Assembly: GCA_051294375.1 (NCBI GenBank)
Contig: CM119267.1
Span: 5,693,992-5,757,991 of the forward strand
DNA: 64,000 bases
Reading direction: 5' to 3'
Source: Paraspadella gotoi
Lineage: Eukaryota > Chaetognatha
The notes under the pieces are model-generated. The model saw nothing but the letters and a program-made list of their open reading frames with translations. It ran no database searches and had not been told where the DNA came from. Position numbers and translations under genes: made by a program. Below, one piece after another: positions 10,439 to 22,277 of this stretch (position 1 is its first letter; the number at the start of each line of letters is the position of its first letter).

Positions 10439-11024
10439 AACATACAAAAATTACAGCATAACTCATACTCAATTCAATCATAATATAAAAATAACATAAT
10501 ATAATAACAAAAAAAAATCAATAATAAACAAAAAAAACCAAACAATACAAATACAAACAAAACACACAAAAAAAAAAAAATGATAAACATAAACTAAACA
10601 AATAAAAACAAAAAAAAAAATATAAACTAAACATACAAAAAAATAAAAAAAAAATATAAATAACATACAAACATACATAACTAACTAAAACAAATACAAA
10701 TAAAAACAAATAAACAAATAAAACAAAATAAAACAAAATACAAAATAAACTAAAAAAAACAAAAATAAACAAAAAATAACTAAAAAAAAAAATAACAAAT
10801 AACAAAATAAAAAAACAAATCAAAAAATAACATAAAAACAAATCATAAAAAAAAACAATACATACTAAACAAATAAACATAAACAAAATAACATACATCA
10901 AAAAAAAAAAAAAAAAAAATACAAAAAAAAAAAAAAAAAAAAAAAACAAAAAACAAATACAATAACAATATACATACATAAATAAACTAAAACAATCCTC
11001 CCTCTCCCTCTCCTCCCTCCACTC
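10439..11024. repeat. A-rich cryptically simple block almost without G
   Basis: The plus strand here is built of A with scattered C and T (AACAAATAAAAC-like). Only two G residues occur between 10439 and 11024, at 10456 and 10582. The 442 bases from 10583 to 11024 contain none. No fixed repeat unit is visible. Minus-strand frames rich in Phe, Leu, Val, Tyr and Cys are by-products of this composition, not genes. Confidence 0.8.
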
Positions 11025-11199
11025 GCCCTATATCATTTTAAGCGCTGACTTTTTTAATCCATTCTTCCCATTCATTTTTCCAACATCTGGAAATTCCGTC
11101 AGGTTTCCTCTTACCTTTTTCCATCCTTTTTTAACTCTTCCTTTCTTCTATTTTATTTTGTCTTATTTCTTCGGAGAAAAAATTATTTTTCTTTTTTTT

Positions 11200-11860
11200 T
11201 CTTCTTATTCTCTTCCATCTTCTTGACATAATATTCGTCTTCCCCTCTCCCACCTCCTACCCTTCTCCTCTTCTTCCCTTCTCTCTCTCTTTCTCTCTCC
11301 TCTTCTTCTCTTCTCTCTACTCTCTCCTCTCTCGTTCTCTCCTCTCCTCTCTCTCTCTCTCTACTCTTCTTCTACTCTCTCTCTTCTCTGTCTCTCTCTC
11401 TCACTCAGCTCTCTCTCTCCCCCTCGACCCATCATTCACATAAGACCGATGGCGATGGCGACTTTCTCCTTCCTCTCTGTCTCCTTTTTTCCTTCATATT
11501 TCCTCTCTTTTCTATCTCTCCTTTTCCCTTCTATTTCCTATCTTTTTCGTCTCTCCTTTTTCCTTCTATTTCCTCTCTTTTTCGTCTCTCCTTTTCCTTT
11601 CTATTTCCTCTCTTTTCACTCTTTCCTTTGCTTTTCTATTTCTTCTCGTTTCTCTCTCTCCTTTTCTTTTCTGTCTTTTTTTTCGCTCTCTCCTTTTCTT
11701 TTATATTTCCTCTCTTTTCTCTCTTTCCTTTTCCCTTTCGATTGCCTCTCTTTTACGTCTTTCCTTTTCTTTTCTATTTCGTCTCTTTTCTCTCTTTCCT
11801 TTTCTTTTCTATTTCCTCTCTTTTCTGTCTCTTCTTAATCCTTCTTGATGCTCGACTGTC
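11200..11860. repeat. Pyrimidine-rich region with CT and TTTCCTCTC units
   Basis: A CT microsatellite cluster at 11275-11420 is followed by a long T/C-rich stretch with loosely repeated 'TTTCCTTTTCTTTTCTATTTCCTCTC' type units of about 40-50 bp. No coding signal is seen. Confidence 0.7.
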
Positions 11861-12189
11861 TTTCCTTTCCCGGGTTTAACCCACCCGACCATTACCTTAA
11901 GCTCCCAGAATCTCGACGGACTCTCTGGGACGCCCGCTTCCTTCAATTCCTCCAGACCATTGATGCTCCCGCAATTTCGAATTTTTGGCTTCTTGCTGAT
12001 TCAATCTTTCTCTCGCCCTAGTTTTGTTCCTGCTTTGTTATTTGCGTTTTCATTCTCTCACTGATTGGGTAGAATTTTACGCGACAACTGCATGCACCCA
12101 ATTGTTCAAAATGTTTAGTGTTGCTTCTTCCTTGCATCTTGGTTTTGCAAGTCGCTCTCTTTCTCTCTCTCTCTCTCTCTCTCCCCGAG
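11861..12189. other. Unique stretch between simple repeats
   Basis: It contains ordinary mixed-composition sequence and a short (CT)n at 12155-12182. No exon was recognised. Confidence 0.35.
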
Positions 12190-14841
12190 AGAGATATTTA
12201 AGAAATCGGATTTGTACAAAAAATAAAAGGTTTTCTTTTTTATTTTTTTCTTTGCCTATTTTTTCTTCTCTTTTCTCTTCTGCGTCGGCTTCTTTTTCCT
12301 CTTTGCTCTCTTCTCCCTCTATGCTTCTTCTTTCCTCGTCATCTTCTCTCCTCTCTTCCTTCGTCATCTCGCATATCACAGTCTCATCGGTTCGAAAAGC
12401 AAAATTGGGAGGAGAAATTGACTTATGGCAATGATGGCAGCAAAAGCTTGCGGAAGTAGAATGATGGGGAAAGAAAAGAACGTAGAAAGAGAGTTCAAAG
12501 AGACGAGGAAAGAGATGTGATAATAGACGAAGAGAGAGAGGAAGAGGAAGAAGAAAGAAAAATAACAAGGGAAAACAAGTAGAACGAAATGGATAACCAG
12601 AAGTGTATTAAAAGAACAAGTATTAGGAAGACATTAAAATAATGAATACTAGAAAATAGCTAGAAGGCGAAAATAGAAAAAGAGATCAAGAACTAAGAAA
12701 ACGGAAATGAGCACAATATTCTCGATTATTCGAAAAAAAAAAAATTAAGCTCGAACCGTTAAGGGAATGGGACAACCGAGTGGGTCTGGAGGGAATGAAA
12801 ATGAGAAGGGAAAAAATTGAGGAACGAGAATACAAAATTTGTTATATTTAAAAAAAGCTTAGAGATGAAAAGAGAAATGCGCACGAAAAATAAAAGCGAG
12901 AATAGGAAAAAAAAGCAAGGAATAGGCTCAAGAGAAGAAAAAGATGAAAGGAAGAAAAGACGAAAAAGGGATAGAAATAGCGGGTAGCCGACAATTTAAA
13001 TTTGATAGGCAACGGCACTTAACCGAATCCATTACTCGTGGATACTTAAGTTATGCATGTTATAAATATTTTTTGTAAAAAAAATGTTCCGAACCCAATG
13101 AAGATTTGTTAATTAAAATCTATTAATATTGCTCATATACAATGTCAAATCTTTTTTGGGATATTAATTTTTTTTAATCTGATTCCGATAGAGCCTTAAA
13201 AGTTAACGCCAATCAAATGTAATTACAACTTTTAAATTCTGATTTTTTATCTACTGAATAATTAGTAACCACTATTAAGAATTTATCGATGATGAGATTG
13301 AAATGATTTTTAAAGTTTTTCAAATATTTACCCACTATCATCAAAATTTGAAAAAAACGAATTATACTTGTAGACAACTTTTCAATTCAAGCTATCGTAA
13401 TCTGCTTTTAAAAATAAAAAAATCAAAAAATTTTTTTTGACATTTCGCTAAAACTATAATAATCCTATACAATTAAATTACTAGTGCTCTAGCCCATTTT
13501 TATAAATTTTGGTCCAGTTGAAAGTTTTCTACAGCGAAATTGTATGAAGGTTCCAAAAAATCAAAACTTTGACCACCACTACTTGGTCAAAAGTTTAGGA
13601 CCCTAATAGGAAAAGAAACGAAAATAGGAGAAAAAGTTTGGTTGCCCTAATAGGTAAAAGAAAGAGAAAGGAAGCAGAACAATCTCTAAGAAAATAAAAT
13701 GATGGAGAGAGAAGGAAAGAAAAAGGAGGAAAAAAGAATAAGAAGAGAAAAAAGAAGAAAGAAAAAGGAGGAAAGAGATAGAGAAAAAAGGGAAAAAATA
13801 TAGGAAAGTAAATATGAAAGAAGAAAAAAAAGGAGGAAATAATGAAGGAGAAGAATAGTGATTTTGGAAATTCAATAAGGTCGCGGGACATCGAGTGAGT
13901 AGATGAGAGAAGGAATAAAGTGCAATAGAAAGGTTGAAACGAGGTTTGTTTGTTTGGGCCATGGTTTATTATGTATCTGTAATGTGTGTGGAGGGAAGGA
14001 AGAGAGAGGGTAAGTACGGGAAGATGAGACGAGAGAGAGCGAAGAGAGAGAGGATCCGCGGAGAGAGAGGGAGAGTAAGAGAGGAGAGAAAGAGAGAGAG
14101 AGAGAGACCGTAGAGACGACGCACGCACCAGATGAGCGGAGAAGGAGGAGAGAGAGCCGCGCTACGAGAGAGAAAGAGAAACAGAAGAGATGACCCGCAG
14201 GAAGAGGCAGAGAACAACGGAGAGAGCGCAGAATCAGAGAGGGAGAGAAGAAGAAGACCAGAGGAAGAAGCAGAGAAAGGATGGAGAGACGAGGAGAGAA
14301 AGAAAGAAGAGCCGTTAGAACAGAAAGACCGGTCTTTGTAATACGTCGGCTTGAAAAGATTTGCGTCGTAGTGTGAGCTGGAATGGCAGGCTGTAGAGTA
14401 TCGAGGAGAGAAGCTGGACTAAAGGAGGAAAAGAGATTCGGGCGGATATGGCCGACACACAGTTTATGTTGGGGTGGGAAAATTGGAGTAGGATGCGCAG
14501 GCAAATTTCGAGATAAGAGGAGCATATAAAGCGAACAAAGAGGCTGGCAGATGTAATCGGCGCGACCTCTGGACTGCACTGAGCCCTTGTGAGACGAGAG
14601 AGAGAGAGAGGAGAGAGAGAGGAGAGAGAGAGAGAGAGAGGAGGAGAGAGAGAGAGCAGAGAGAGACGAAAGAGACTGCCACAAGAGTGAGAGAGAAGAC
14701 GATGAGTGTACGAGAGCGAAGTAGATGAGAGTGAAAGAGAGCAGATGAGTAAGATAGCACGCAGAGAAGAGAGCAGAGAGGAGAGGGGAGCACCGAGCAG
14801 AGGAGGAACGGAGAGACGAGCATAGAGTGACGAAGAGAAAG
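12190..14841 (-). repeat. Noisy inverted copy of 14867-19080 (left arm of palindrome)
   Basis: Read as reverse complement, this block matches 14867-16080 and 18085-19080 piece by piece. Shared landmarks include the CTCATCATCGATAA region, the 'GGGCCAAACTTT' junction, the 'CTCGAAATTTGC' stretch and the GAGGAAGAGGAGG purine tract. The left copy carries many extra single bases, as raw long-read sequence does, while the right copy is cleaner. It lacks the 2.0-kb element present in the right arm. I infer an inverted duplicate created during gap filling or from a palindromic read; a real inverted duplication is less likely. Confidence 0.7.
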
Positions 14842-14866
14842 NNNNNNNNNNNNNNNNNNNNNNNNN
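14842..14866. other. Assembly gap (25 N)
   Basis: Exactly 25 N lie at the centre of the palindrome. Gaps of exactly 25 N also occur at 27392 and 49203, each next to duplicated sequence. Confidence 0.95.
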
Positions 14867-16080
14867 GATCCCGATTCACATCTCACCCTCAATTCTTTCT
14901 TTCACAAATCGTCATTTTTGATTTCCAATCCGTTAACCCCACCGCTCACTCTTCCTGCTCCTCTTTGCGCTTTTATGCTCCTCTAATCTCGAAATTTGCT
15001 CCACTCAATTTCCACCCACAAACTGGGAATCGCGAATCTTTTTCCTCATATCCAGTCTTCCGTACTCACACCCATTCACTCACACACAATACTTTCAAAC
15101 CACGTATAAAGAGGTCTTTTTTAACGCTCTCTTTCTTTCTCTCTCNNNNNNNNNNNNNNNNNNNNNNNNNNNNNNNNNNNNNNNNNNNNNNNNNNNNNNN
15201 NNNNNNNNNNNNNNNNNNNNNNNNNNNNNNNNNNNNNNNNNNNNNNNNNNNNNNNNNNNNNNNNNNNNNNNNNNNNNNNNNNNNNNNNNNNNNNNNNNNN
15301 NNNNNNNNNNNNNNNNNNNNNNNNNNNNNNNNNNNNNNNNNNNNNNNNNNNNNNNNNNNNNNNNNNNNNNNNNNNNNNNNNNNNNNNNNNNNNNNNNNNN
15401 NNNNNNCCTCCCCTCCAAACACCCTCAGTCAAAAAAATAAACCAGGCCCTACAAACAAACCTCGTCTCAACCTTTCTTGACTTTTTCCTTCTCTCTTCTC
15501 TCCATCATCCCGCGACCTTTGAATTCAAAATCCTATTCTTCTCCTTCTTTTCTTCTTTTCCTCCTTTTTTCTTTCTTTCTTCATTTTATTTCCTTTTTTT
15601 TCCTCCTTTTTTATTCTTTCTTTCCTCCTTTTTCTTTCTTCTTTCTTCTCCTTCTTTTCTTCTTTTCCTCCTTTTTCATTCTTTCTCTCCTCCTTTTTTT
15701 TTTATTTTTCTCCTTTTCTTTCTTTTCTATTAGGGCCAAACTTTTTCTCCTTTTCTTTCTTTTCTATTAGGGCCAAACTTTGACAATGGGGTGGGTCAAA
15801 AGTTTGATTTGGGAACCTTCATACATTTCTGAGAAAACTTTCAATGGACCAAAATTTTATAAAATGGCTAGAAGCACTAGTAATTATTTTTTTAAATATT
15901 TATTTATAGTTAGGAAATGTCAAAAAAAATTTTTGAATTTTTTATTTTTAAAAGAAGATTCAGATAGCTTATGAAAAGTTGTCTACAAGTATAATTCTTT
16001 TTTCAATATTTTGATGATAAGTGGGTCAAAATTTGGAAAAACTTTAAAAAATCATCTTCATCATCATCATCCGATAATCT
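14867..16080 (+). repeat. Right arm of the palindrome, first part, with a 261-N gap
   Basis: This is the cleaner counterpart of the left arm. It includes a gap at 15146-15406 and a pyrimidine-rich stretch at 15480-15730. A 38-bp tandem duplication ending GGGCCAAACTTT lies at about 15700-15781. It continues to the target-site copy CGATAATCT at 16072-16080. No gene is evident. Confidence 0.65.
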
Positions 16081-18084
16081 AGATACCTCACTCGAGAGCC
16101 AATATTAGTTTATTTTTTATCATATTTTTATGCCGGTCCCTGGAGGATGATATCATATTCACTTGCAAAAAACCGTTTTTAAATTCCTACAATGGTTTCC
16201 GAGATGTAGTCCACTAAACGTCAGCTTGAAAGGCAAAATTTGTCAGAATAAAATTTTCGAGTTTCTTCTTAGATTTCTGAGCGCTATGTACAAACTATTT
16301 AAAAAAAAGAGAAAACGTTTTGCTGATTTCTTCCAGCATAATCCATAAATGTGTAAGACGATGGGTAAACCTGAAAGTGATATGTGCTCATCGAAGATGG
16401 CATCGAGAATCAAAGAGAAAATATTGGAATCGAATCAGAACCAAAACCGGATCGCGACCGTCGAGTATGAAATCAACCGAGGACCTCTCTGATTGGATGA
16501 ATCACCACGCAGAATCAACCAATGAGAAAAGATGGGCCTTCATGCCATCGGGAAGAGAGGTCCATGTCGTTGATTCTTCCTCTGCTATAAATACCGAGCA
16601 TTTTCTGTATTGTTTTAAACTGTCTCACGCCGCTTCTTTGCTTGTGACTTTTCCGAGAATAATCCACTTTGTCATGTTGAAACTTCTTCACTTACTTAAA
16701 ATGTGTGGCAGCGGTGGTCGAAACCCACGCTCCGAAAACCTTACTTAAATGGTCTCAAGAGGTAGACGGAAATTTTTCTTTAAGTTTTAATTTTAAAATT
16801 TAGTGTATTGTACCAATGAGAATAAATGAAATTCCCTCGTTGTCCGAAATTTATTTTTTATTACACAAAGATTTGTACTGCGTAATTCAAATCCTTAGTT
16901 CTCTCTACGGTAAAAAAGTTATTTCTTTGAATAACTTTGGAAAAGAAAAGATTATGTAGAATGTGGGTGAGGTATTAAATTAAAGCCCTAATCATGGGAC
17001 AACACCTCTCTGAAATAGTTTTATTAAATTTTTATCCATAAATATTTACACAGCTTTTATTTAAATCGGAGTTAAAAGGATAACAGTTTTTTGCATTAAA
17101 AATTTCAATGAAGGCATGTGAAATTTTTTTTTCTTCTTTCGTAATTTGAAAAAGAGAAAGAACAAATTACATTTTGATTAGCCATTAAATTTGCTCTACC
17201 TCTATAAATTTGCTTGTATTTTAGTTAAAGTAAAAAAAAACAAGCAAAAAATTAATGAAGTAGCTGGATAAAATGTTTTTTAAATATGAAAAATGATAAA
17301 TACAAAAAAATTTTTCAGATTGATTAAACAGTCTGGGACGTCTACCTTCTTGTCTGTGAAAAAAAATGTCATTTTCCATATCTTCAACTGCAAACAAAAA
17401 GCTTGACACGCTGCTTGTTTATCAATAAAAAAATTTAAAAAAAAAAAATTACATAGCTGGCGGACATATTTGACAAAGCAAGACAATCATTGTGTTTATT
17501 TGTATTGATTAATTTTCTTTTAAATATAACAACCTTATAACAAGGAATTTAATTCTATTACTTACCATCTGTTAAATTAAGAAAAAAAATTTCGCGGAAT
17601 AGCCATTGGAAAGGGTTTCATTGACTGACTTAATGATCAAATTTTTTAGGTTCTGTTACTGCCCCTTTCACAAGACAATAAAAGGTCATGATATCAGTTC
17701 AGTTATGTCCAGATTATCTGTACCCTTTCTGCAACCTGCATCTGAATTTTTCTTTTTTCTCCTTTCAAATGTATTAAATAAAAAAAATTATTTTGAGAGA
17801 ACGATTGGCGGAGGGAATACTCATTGGTAAGCCTTAGTTACCCCAACTTCCCGATCGAATTTTTAAACGAGGTTTTTTTTTTCTTTCGTTTTTTTTTTTT
17901 TTTTTTTCTTTTTTCATCCTATATCGAGACATAACACATAAACTATTTGGTACTCCCATTAATTTTTTATTTTCTGAAATTTTGCACGGTACAATCAGAG
18001 AAATACCGTATTGACCGTGTCAAAAAAATCATGGAAAAAAAGAGAAAAACGTTCTGACAAATTTAAAAATTTATGGAGGAATCT
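16081..18084. mobile_element. 2.0-kb non-autonomous element with 9-bp target-site duplication
   Basis: CGATAATCT occurs at 16072-16080 and again at 18085-18093, directly flanking this segment. The inverted copy of the locus near 13.29 kb has a single, noise-altered version of the same site and no insert. Both ends start inward with AGATNCCTC-like bases (AGATACCTCACT; AGATTCCTCCAT on the opposite end), so there may be short imperfect terminal inverted repeats. A diverged, inverted relative lies at about 46370-47850 and shares the AGATACCTCACTCGAGAGCC end. The element is AT-rich with no transposase-sized frame. A 9-bp duplication fits Mutator-like transposons, but that class is an inference. 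Confidence 0.65.
16386..16751 (+). other. ~370-bp insert inside the 2.0-kb element with CCAAT and TATA boxes
   Basis: Comparison with the relative at 46.4-47.85 kb shows that this stretch is absent there. Both sides, CTGAAAGTGATAT and GTCTC(A/T)AGAGG, are directly adjacent in the second copy. The insert is less AT-rich than its surroundings. It contains ACCAATGAG near 16518 and GCTATAAATACC near 16583, then an AAAATGTG start-like context near 16698 whose first codons read M-C-G-S-G-G-R. This spacing resembles arthropod histone promoters, and histones H4 and H2A begin M-S-G-R-G-K. The resemblance is weak, so I call it a promoter-like fragment only. Confidence 0.35.
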
Positions 18085-19080
18085 CGATAATCTTAATAGT
18101 TTTTACTAATTTTCAGTAATAAAACATCAAAATTTTAAAAAGTTGTAATTACATTTTTTGCTTAACTTTTTAAGCTCTATCGGAATCAATTTAAAAAACT
18201 TAAAATATCCCAAAAAAATATTTGACATTATATAGCAATATAATAATTTTAATTAACAAATTACTCATGGTTCGGAACATTTTTACAAAAAAATATTTTA
18301 ACACAATAACTAATATCAATAATAGATTCGTTTAATGCCGTTCCCATTAAAATTTAAATTTGTTCGGCTACCGCTATTTCTATCCTTTTCTCTTTTTCTT
18401 CCTTTCCTTTCCTCATTTTTTTCCTTTTCTCCTTTTCTTTTTTCTCATTTCCTCCTTTTCATCTCAGCTTTTTTTTAAATTTACCTTTTTTTCTCTTCCT
18501 CAATTTTTTCCCTTCTCATTCTTTCCCTTCCCAACCCTCTTTCCATTCCCATTAACCGTTCACTTAAAATTTTTCTTCGAATAATCGAGAATTTTGCCTC
18601 ATTTCCGTTTCTTAGTCTTGATTCTCTTTTCTATTTTCCCTTCTCTGTTCTACGTATTCGTATTTTAATTCTTCCTAATACTTTTCTTTAATACACCTTC
18701 TTTTCCACTTTCTTCTAATCTTTTTCCTTTTATTTTTCTTTCTTTCTTCTCACCTCTCTCCTCTTCTCTATTTCACTCCTCTTTCCTCTCTCCTTTAACT
18801 CTCTTCTACTTCTACTTCTCTCCCCCTCTTCTACTTCCGCAACTTTGCTCTCTGCCTAAAAGATCAATTTTCTCTCCAATTTGCTTTTCGACGAATGAGA
18901 CTGTGATATCGGAGATGACGACGAGGAAGAGGAGGAAGAAGAAGATAAGGAGGAAGAGGAGGAAGAGGAAGAAGAAGCCGACGAGGAAGAACATGAGGAA
19001 GAAAAATAGAAGAAAAAAAATAAAAAAGAAAACTTTTTATTTTTTTACAAAATCGATTTTAAATTTGTCGATGAAAAAAA
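18085..19080 (+). repeat. Right arm of the palindrome, second part
   Basis: Beyond the insertion the right arm resumes, matching the reverse complement of about 12200-13290. It includes a pyrimidine-rich block (18385-18840) and a GAGGAAGAGG purine block (18915-19000), and it ends near TTTACAAAATCGATTTT. Confidence 0.65.
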
Positions 19081-19122
19081 ATCGGGAACAAAAACAAAAT
19101 TGAGAACAGATTACGTTTCGTG

Positions 19123-19125
19123 TCA

Positions 19126-19158
<33 letters not shown>

Positions 19159-19160
19159 AT
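19123..19160. repeat. (GTC)n array
   Basis: About ten GTC units. It is simple sequence. Confidence 0.9.
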
Positions 19161-19390
19161 TCGTAATCTTTTCATTGTTTGCGACAATTGTGACGCATTC
19201 CACAATCACTATGCTCTCATCAGCAGCATCCTTGGACCATGTTGATGAAGATATTATTGTTGTAGAATTTTTGTTAACATATTTTTTATGATTACAACGC
19301 CATCTTTTTTACTATTTACATTTTTTAACTTTTTGGCGAAAAAATAAAACGAACCAAAACGGTTGGATGACAACGACTTTTAACAAGACA

Positions 19391-19392
19391 AC

Positions 19393-19435
<43 letters not shown>

Positions 19436-19436
19436 A
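19391..19436. repeat. (ACG)n array
   Basis: About fourteen ACG/GAC units lie 250 bp from the GTC array and in the opposite sense, so the two could pair as an inverted repeat. Confidence 0.9.
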
Positions 19437-20620
19437 AACGAAGGTCGTTTCACATTTAGTCCAACGAATCACGATCCTCGAGTCCAGCAAACGCCCAAGT
19501 GAGAACTGGACGTGTATATGAGGCTGCCTATTAGCGCGGAGTATAAATACAAGAAATAATAAAAGACATTTGTGCCCTCCTAATTTTTTAAAACACATGT
19601 AAAACTATTCCTTAAGATCAACAAATTAAAAATTCGCTTTGGCCAATTTCCGTTCTATCGTTTTATAATGCGATAGATGCAAAAAAATCGGAAAAAATAG
19701 CAAATTTAAAATATAATAAAAAGTGGTTAGTATAATAATTTTATAAAATATAGCTAAATACAAGTATTTAAAACTCTTTTCAACTATATAAATTATAAAA
19801 ACTTGTATTAAATAATGTTTAAATTTATTAAAAAATTGTATTTTTGAGAAAAATACAAAAATTCAAATAATAGGAAAGATGATTAATCAGATATTTTAAT
19901 CAAAATAATATATATAATATATATAATCAAATAAGGAGATATATAACAGTTTTCATTTGTAAAAAATTACTTTATCTATTAATATATAAAGTTTTTCATT
20001 TTTTGAACCACAAAAAATAAAGCGAAATAATAAACTAAGGCGATTAGGAAACTAATAAATTTATGGATCTGTGTATTTATTCAAATGGTATTTAAACTTT
20101 TATAATATAAACAAAAAGAAAAATAAATTATTAAAAATGTTTTGATTATGAATATAAAAGGCATCAGGCATTTCACCCACGGTGGCGACCTCACACTATT
20201 TTTGCCTTTAAGTAAAGTCTGATATTCTTTTTTCTTCCATTTTATTGAGTTGGAGATAAAGAACAGAGTCAGAGAGGTTTATTTTTAATATTATCAAATT
20301 TTGGTTAGTAAATGTTAAAAACTCTTTCTTATTATTTTGAAAATTTATAAACTGAATAAAAAACAAAAGCATGAAACAAAACACTTTTAAACAATAAAAT
20401 TAAGTAAATGAAAATGGTTATTCAAGATCAGAGTTGTTTGGCTTAATCTCCACTCTCCATTTTCCATAGCCTGGCCTCTTGGGCGCTCAAGGCCTAAGCA
20501 TTCGCTTGTCACGGGGATGGCTGAACTTATTCAAAAAGCACGCAAGTTGGGCTTCACAAATGTTTTTGGTGGTTATCCATCTAGTTTACTCAATGTTTTG
20601 ATCATTAAATATTTTAAATG
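19437..20620. other. AT-rich gene-free stretch
   Basis: The sequence is strongly AT-rich with TATA-type runs near 19910-19940. A slightly GC-richer patch lies at 20455-20530. No supported gene or element boundary is seen. Confidence 0.35.
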
Positions 20621-20623
20621 AGA

Positions 20624-20715
20624 TAATTTAAATAAAACAAAATTTGGATTTTCACAACAAATTTTTTTATTATTTGCAGACATGTTTCGGACGTCATTTT
20701 GTTCTTCATCAGTCA
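20624..20715 (-). mobile_element. Element end with CTGATGA...CGAAACATGTC motif
   Basis: On the minus strand the segment reads CTGATGA, a 16-base spacer, then CCGAAACATGTC, then TGCAAATAATAAAAAAATTT and TTGTTGTGAAAATCC. The same order follows the motif at 25235-25331 (TGCAAAAATAAAAAC, TTGTTGTTAAAAACC), so the two are one family. In this copy the spacer does not form a good stem. Related motifs are known as hammerhead ribozymes in Penelope-like retroelements; here it is only a resemblance. Confidence 0.4.
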
Positions 20716-21409
20716 TATTTGTCGTTTGAATTCCAAAAAGTTGGCAAGTTTAAAGTTGAGAAAGAGAGAGAGAGTGAAGAGAAATTCGCCTCGTTTTTCG
20801 TATCATTTTTTAGGGTCATTTTTCTCTCTCTCAATCTCGACCCGTTTATAACGTTGGTCATTTTTAAACGTTTATTTTTATAATTTTATGACAGACTTTT
20901 TAGTCGTTTTAGAACCACTCTTTGGAAAGTCGTTGCTCGTCCGAAAACAGTTATTTTTACGGGTTTCGCAACTTATTTGTTCACGTATTGTCATGTATTT
21001 GCCACGTCTGTCACCGAGAATAAACGTTGAGACTTACGGGAAATTCTCGTTTTACACTCAGAGGAGATAAAGTCAGCGAGACTTTTGTCAAAACCATTTT
21101 TTTGGACGAGCGACCTCTGCAAACGCCCGGACTGCAAGCGTGAGAGTGAGAAGTGAGTGAGAATCAGAGCTTCCTTTCTCTCGAGAAATGGGCACAAAGT
21201 CAGATGGCGATATCGAATCCACGGCCGTCTGACGTCGAGCTCTTTTTCTCCTATAAGCTATGCCCACACGCCGCCACATGCGTCAATACAATTTAGGATT
21301 ATATTTATTTATTGTAAAAAATTAACAGCCTTGTTATACAGACTAAAATGAGCCAACAAAATGTTAAACAAAATTTGTAAAGGTTTATGAAAATAGTATA
21401 GAACATCTT

Positions 21410-22180
21410 CTGATCTAAAATTAATTTTGCTATTCTAATTGTAATAGTTATTATTATTATTTATTATTATAATATTATTATTATTATGTTATTATAATTG
21501 TACTAATATTTAACAGAGTAGTTCTTATTTAAAACGATATTTCAATGGAATTTTTTTCATTTTGATAAAAAGCGATCTACGAAAGGGAGGGAGAGTGGTA
21601 ATGGGTAAGGCTTATGGTAAGTCAATTAATATTTTTTGGTAAAAGCTTATTATAAGCTGTATAAAGTTAATGTAGCTAACTAAAAGCTTTTATAAGCTTT
21701 AAAAAGGATATTGACTGCGTTATGTGGCTTGGTACTTATTTTCCATTTTTCTTAATTTTTAAAAATTTTATGAAAATACTTATCTTTTAGAATCACTCAA
21801 TATTTATATAAACAGATTTTTTTATTTTTTATGGATGAAAACGGTTTAAATTCTTTGTTTTAACTATATTTCACTTAAAAAAGTGAATTTAACCAGCTTT
21901 CTTTGATATCAAATTTTGCTATTTTTTTACAATTTTTTTGCATCAAATTGCTTTTTAAAATCGAAGAACGGGAAAATTGAGCGAACGAATTTTCATTTTT
22001 TTTATCTGGGCATAGTATTATATCAAATACAAAAATTAAGGGGAGCACAAGAGGTCATATATCATATCTTGTATTTATGCTCCGCGCTACTGCCTTATTA
22101 ATTTTAGGCTTCAGTATGATAATATCCCTTAGTTTTTGGCGATTTTCTCACAATTAAAAAAATTTAGATAAATATCTTTT
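21410..22180. other. AT-rich stretch with (TTA)n
   Basis: A TTA/ATT-rich patch at 21445-21505 is followed by AT-rich sequence with no recognisable exon. Confidence 0.35.
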
Positions 22181-22219
22181 CTTCCAAGCCGAAGACTTCC
22201 TAATTGTAAAAATTCCAAG

Positions 22220-22224
<5 letters not shown>

Positions 22225-22277
<53 letters not shown>

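Noticed and set aside
10478-10979. Minus-strand frame rich in Phe, Leu, Val, Tyr and Cys resembling a membrane protein
   Set aside because: It is produced by the G-free A-rich block. Residue choice mirrors the nucleotides, and no conserved motif or boundary is seen.
13595-14879. Ser/Leu/Phe-rich minus-strand frames of up to 335 codons including N
   Set aside because: They lie in purine/pyrimidine-biased, noisy sequence of the inverted arm and cross a gap.
16320-16748. 142-codon plus-strand frame across the insert
   Set aside because: It spans the insertion boundary of the nested fragment and the element, so it cannot be an ancestral gene. No domain is recognised.
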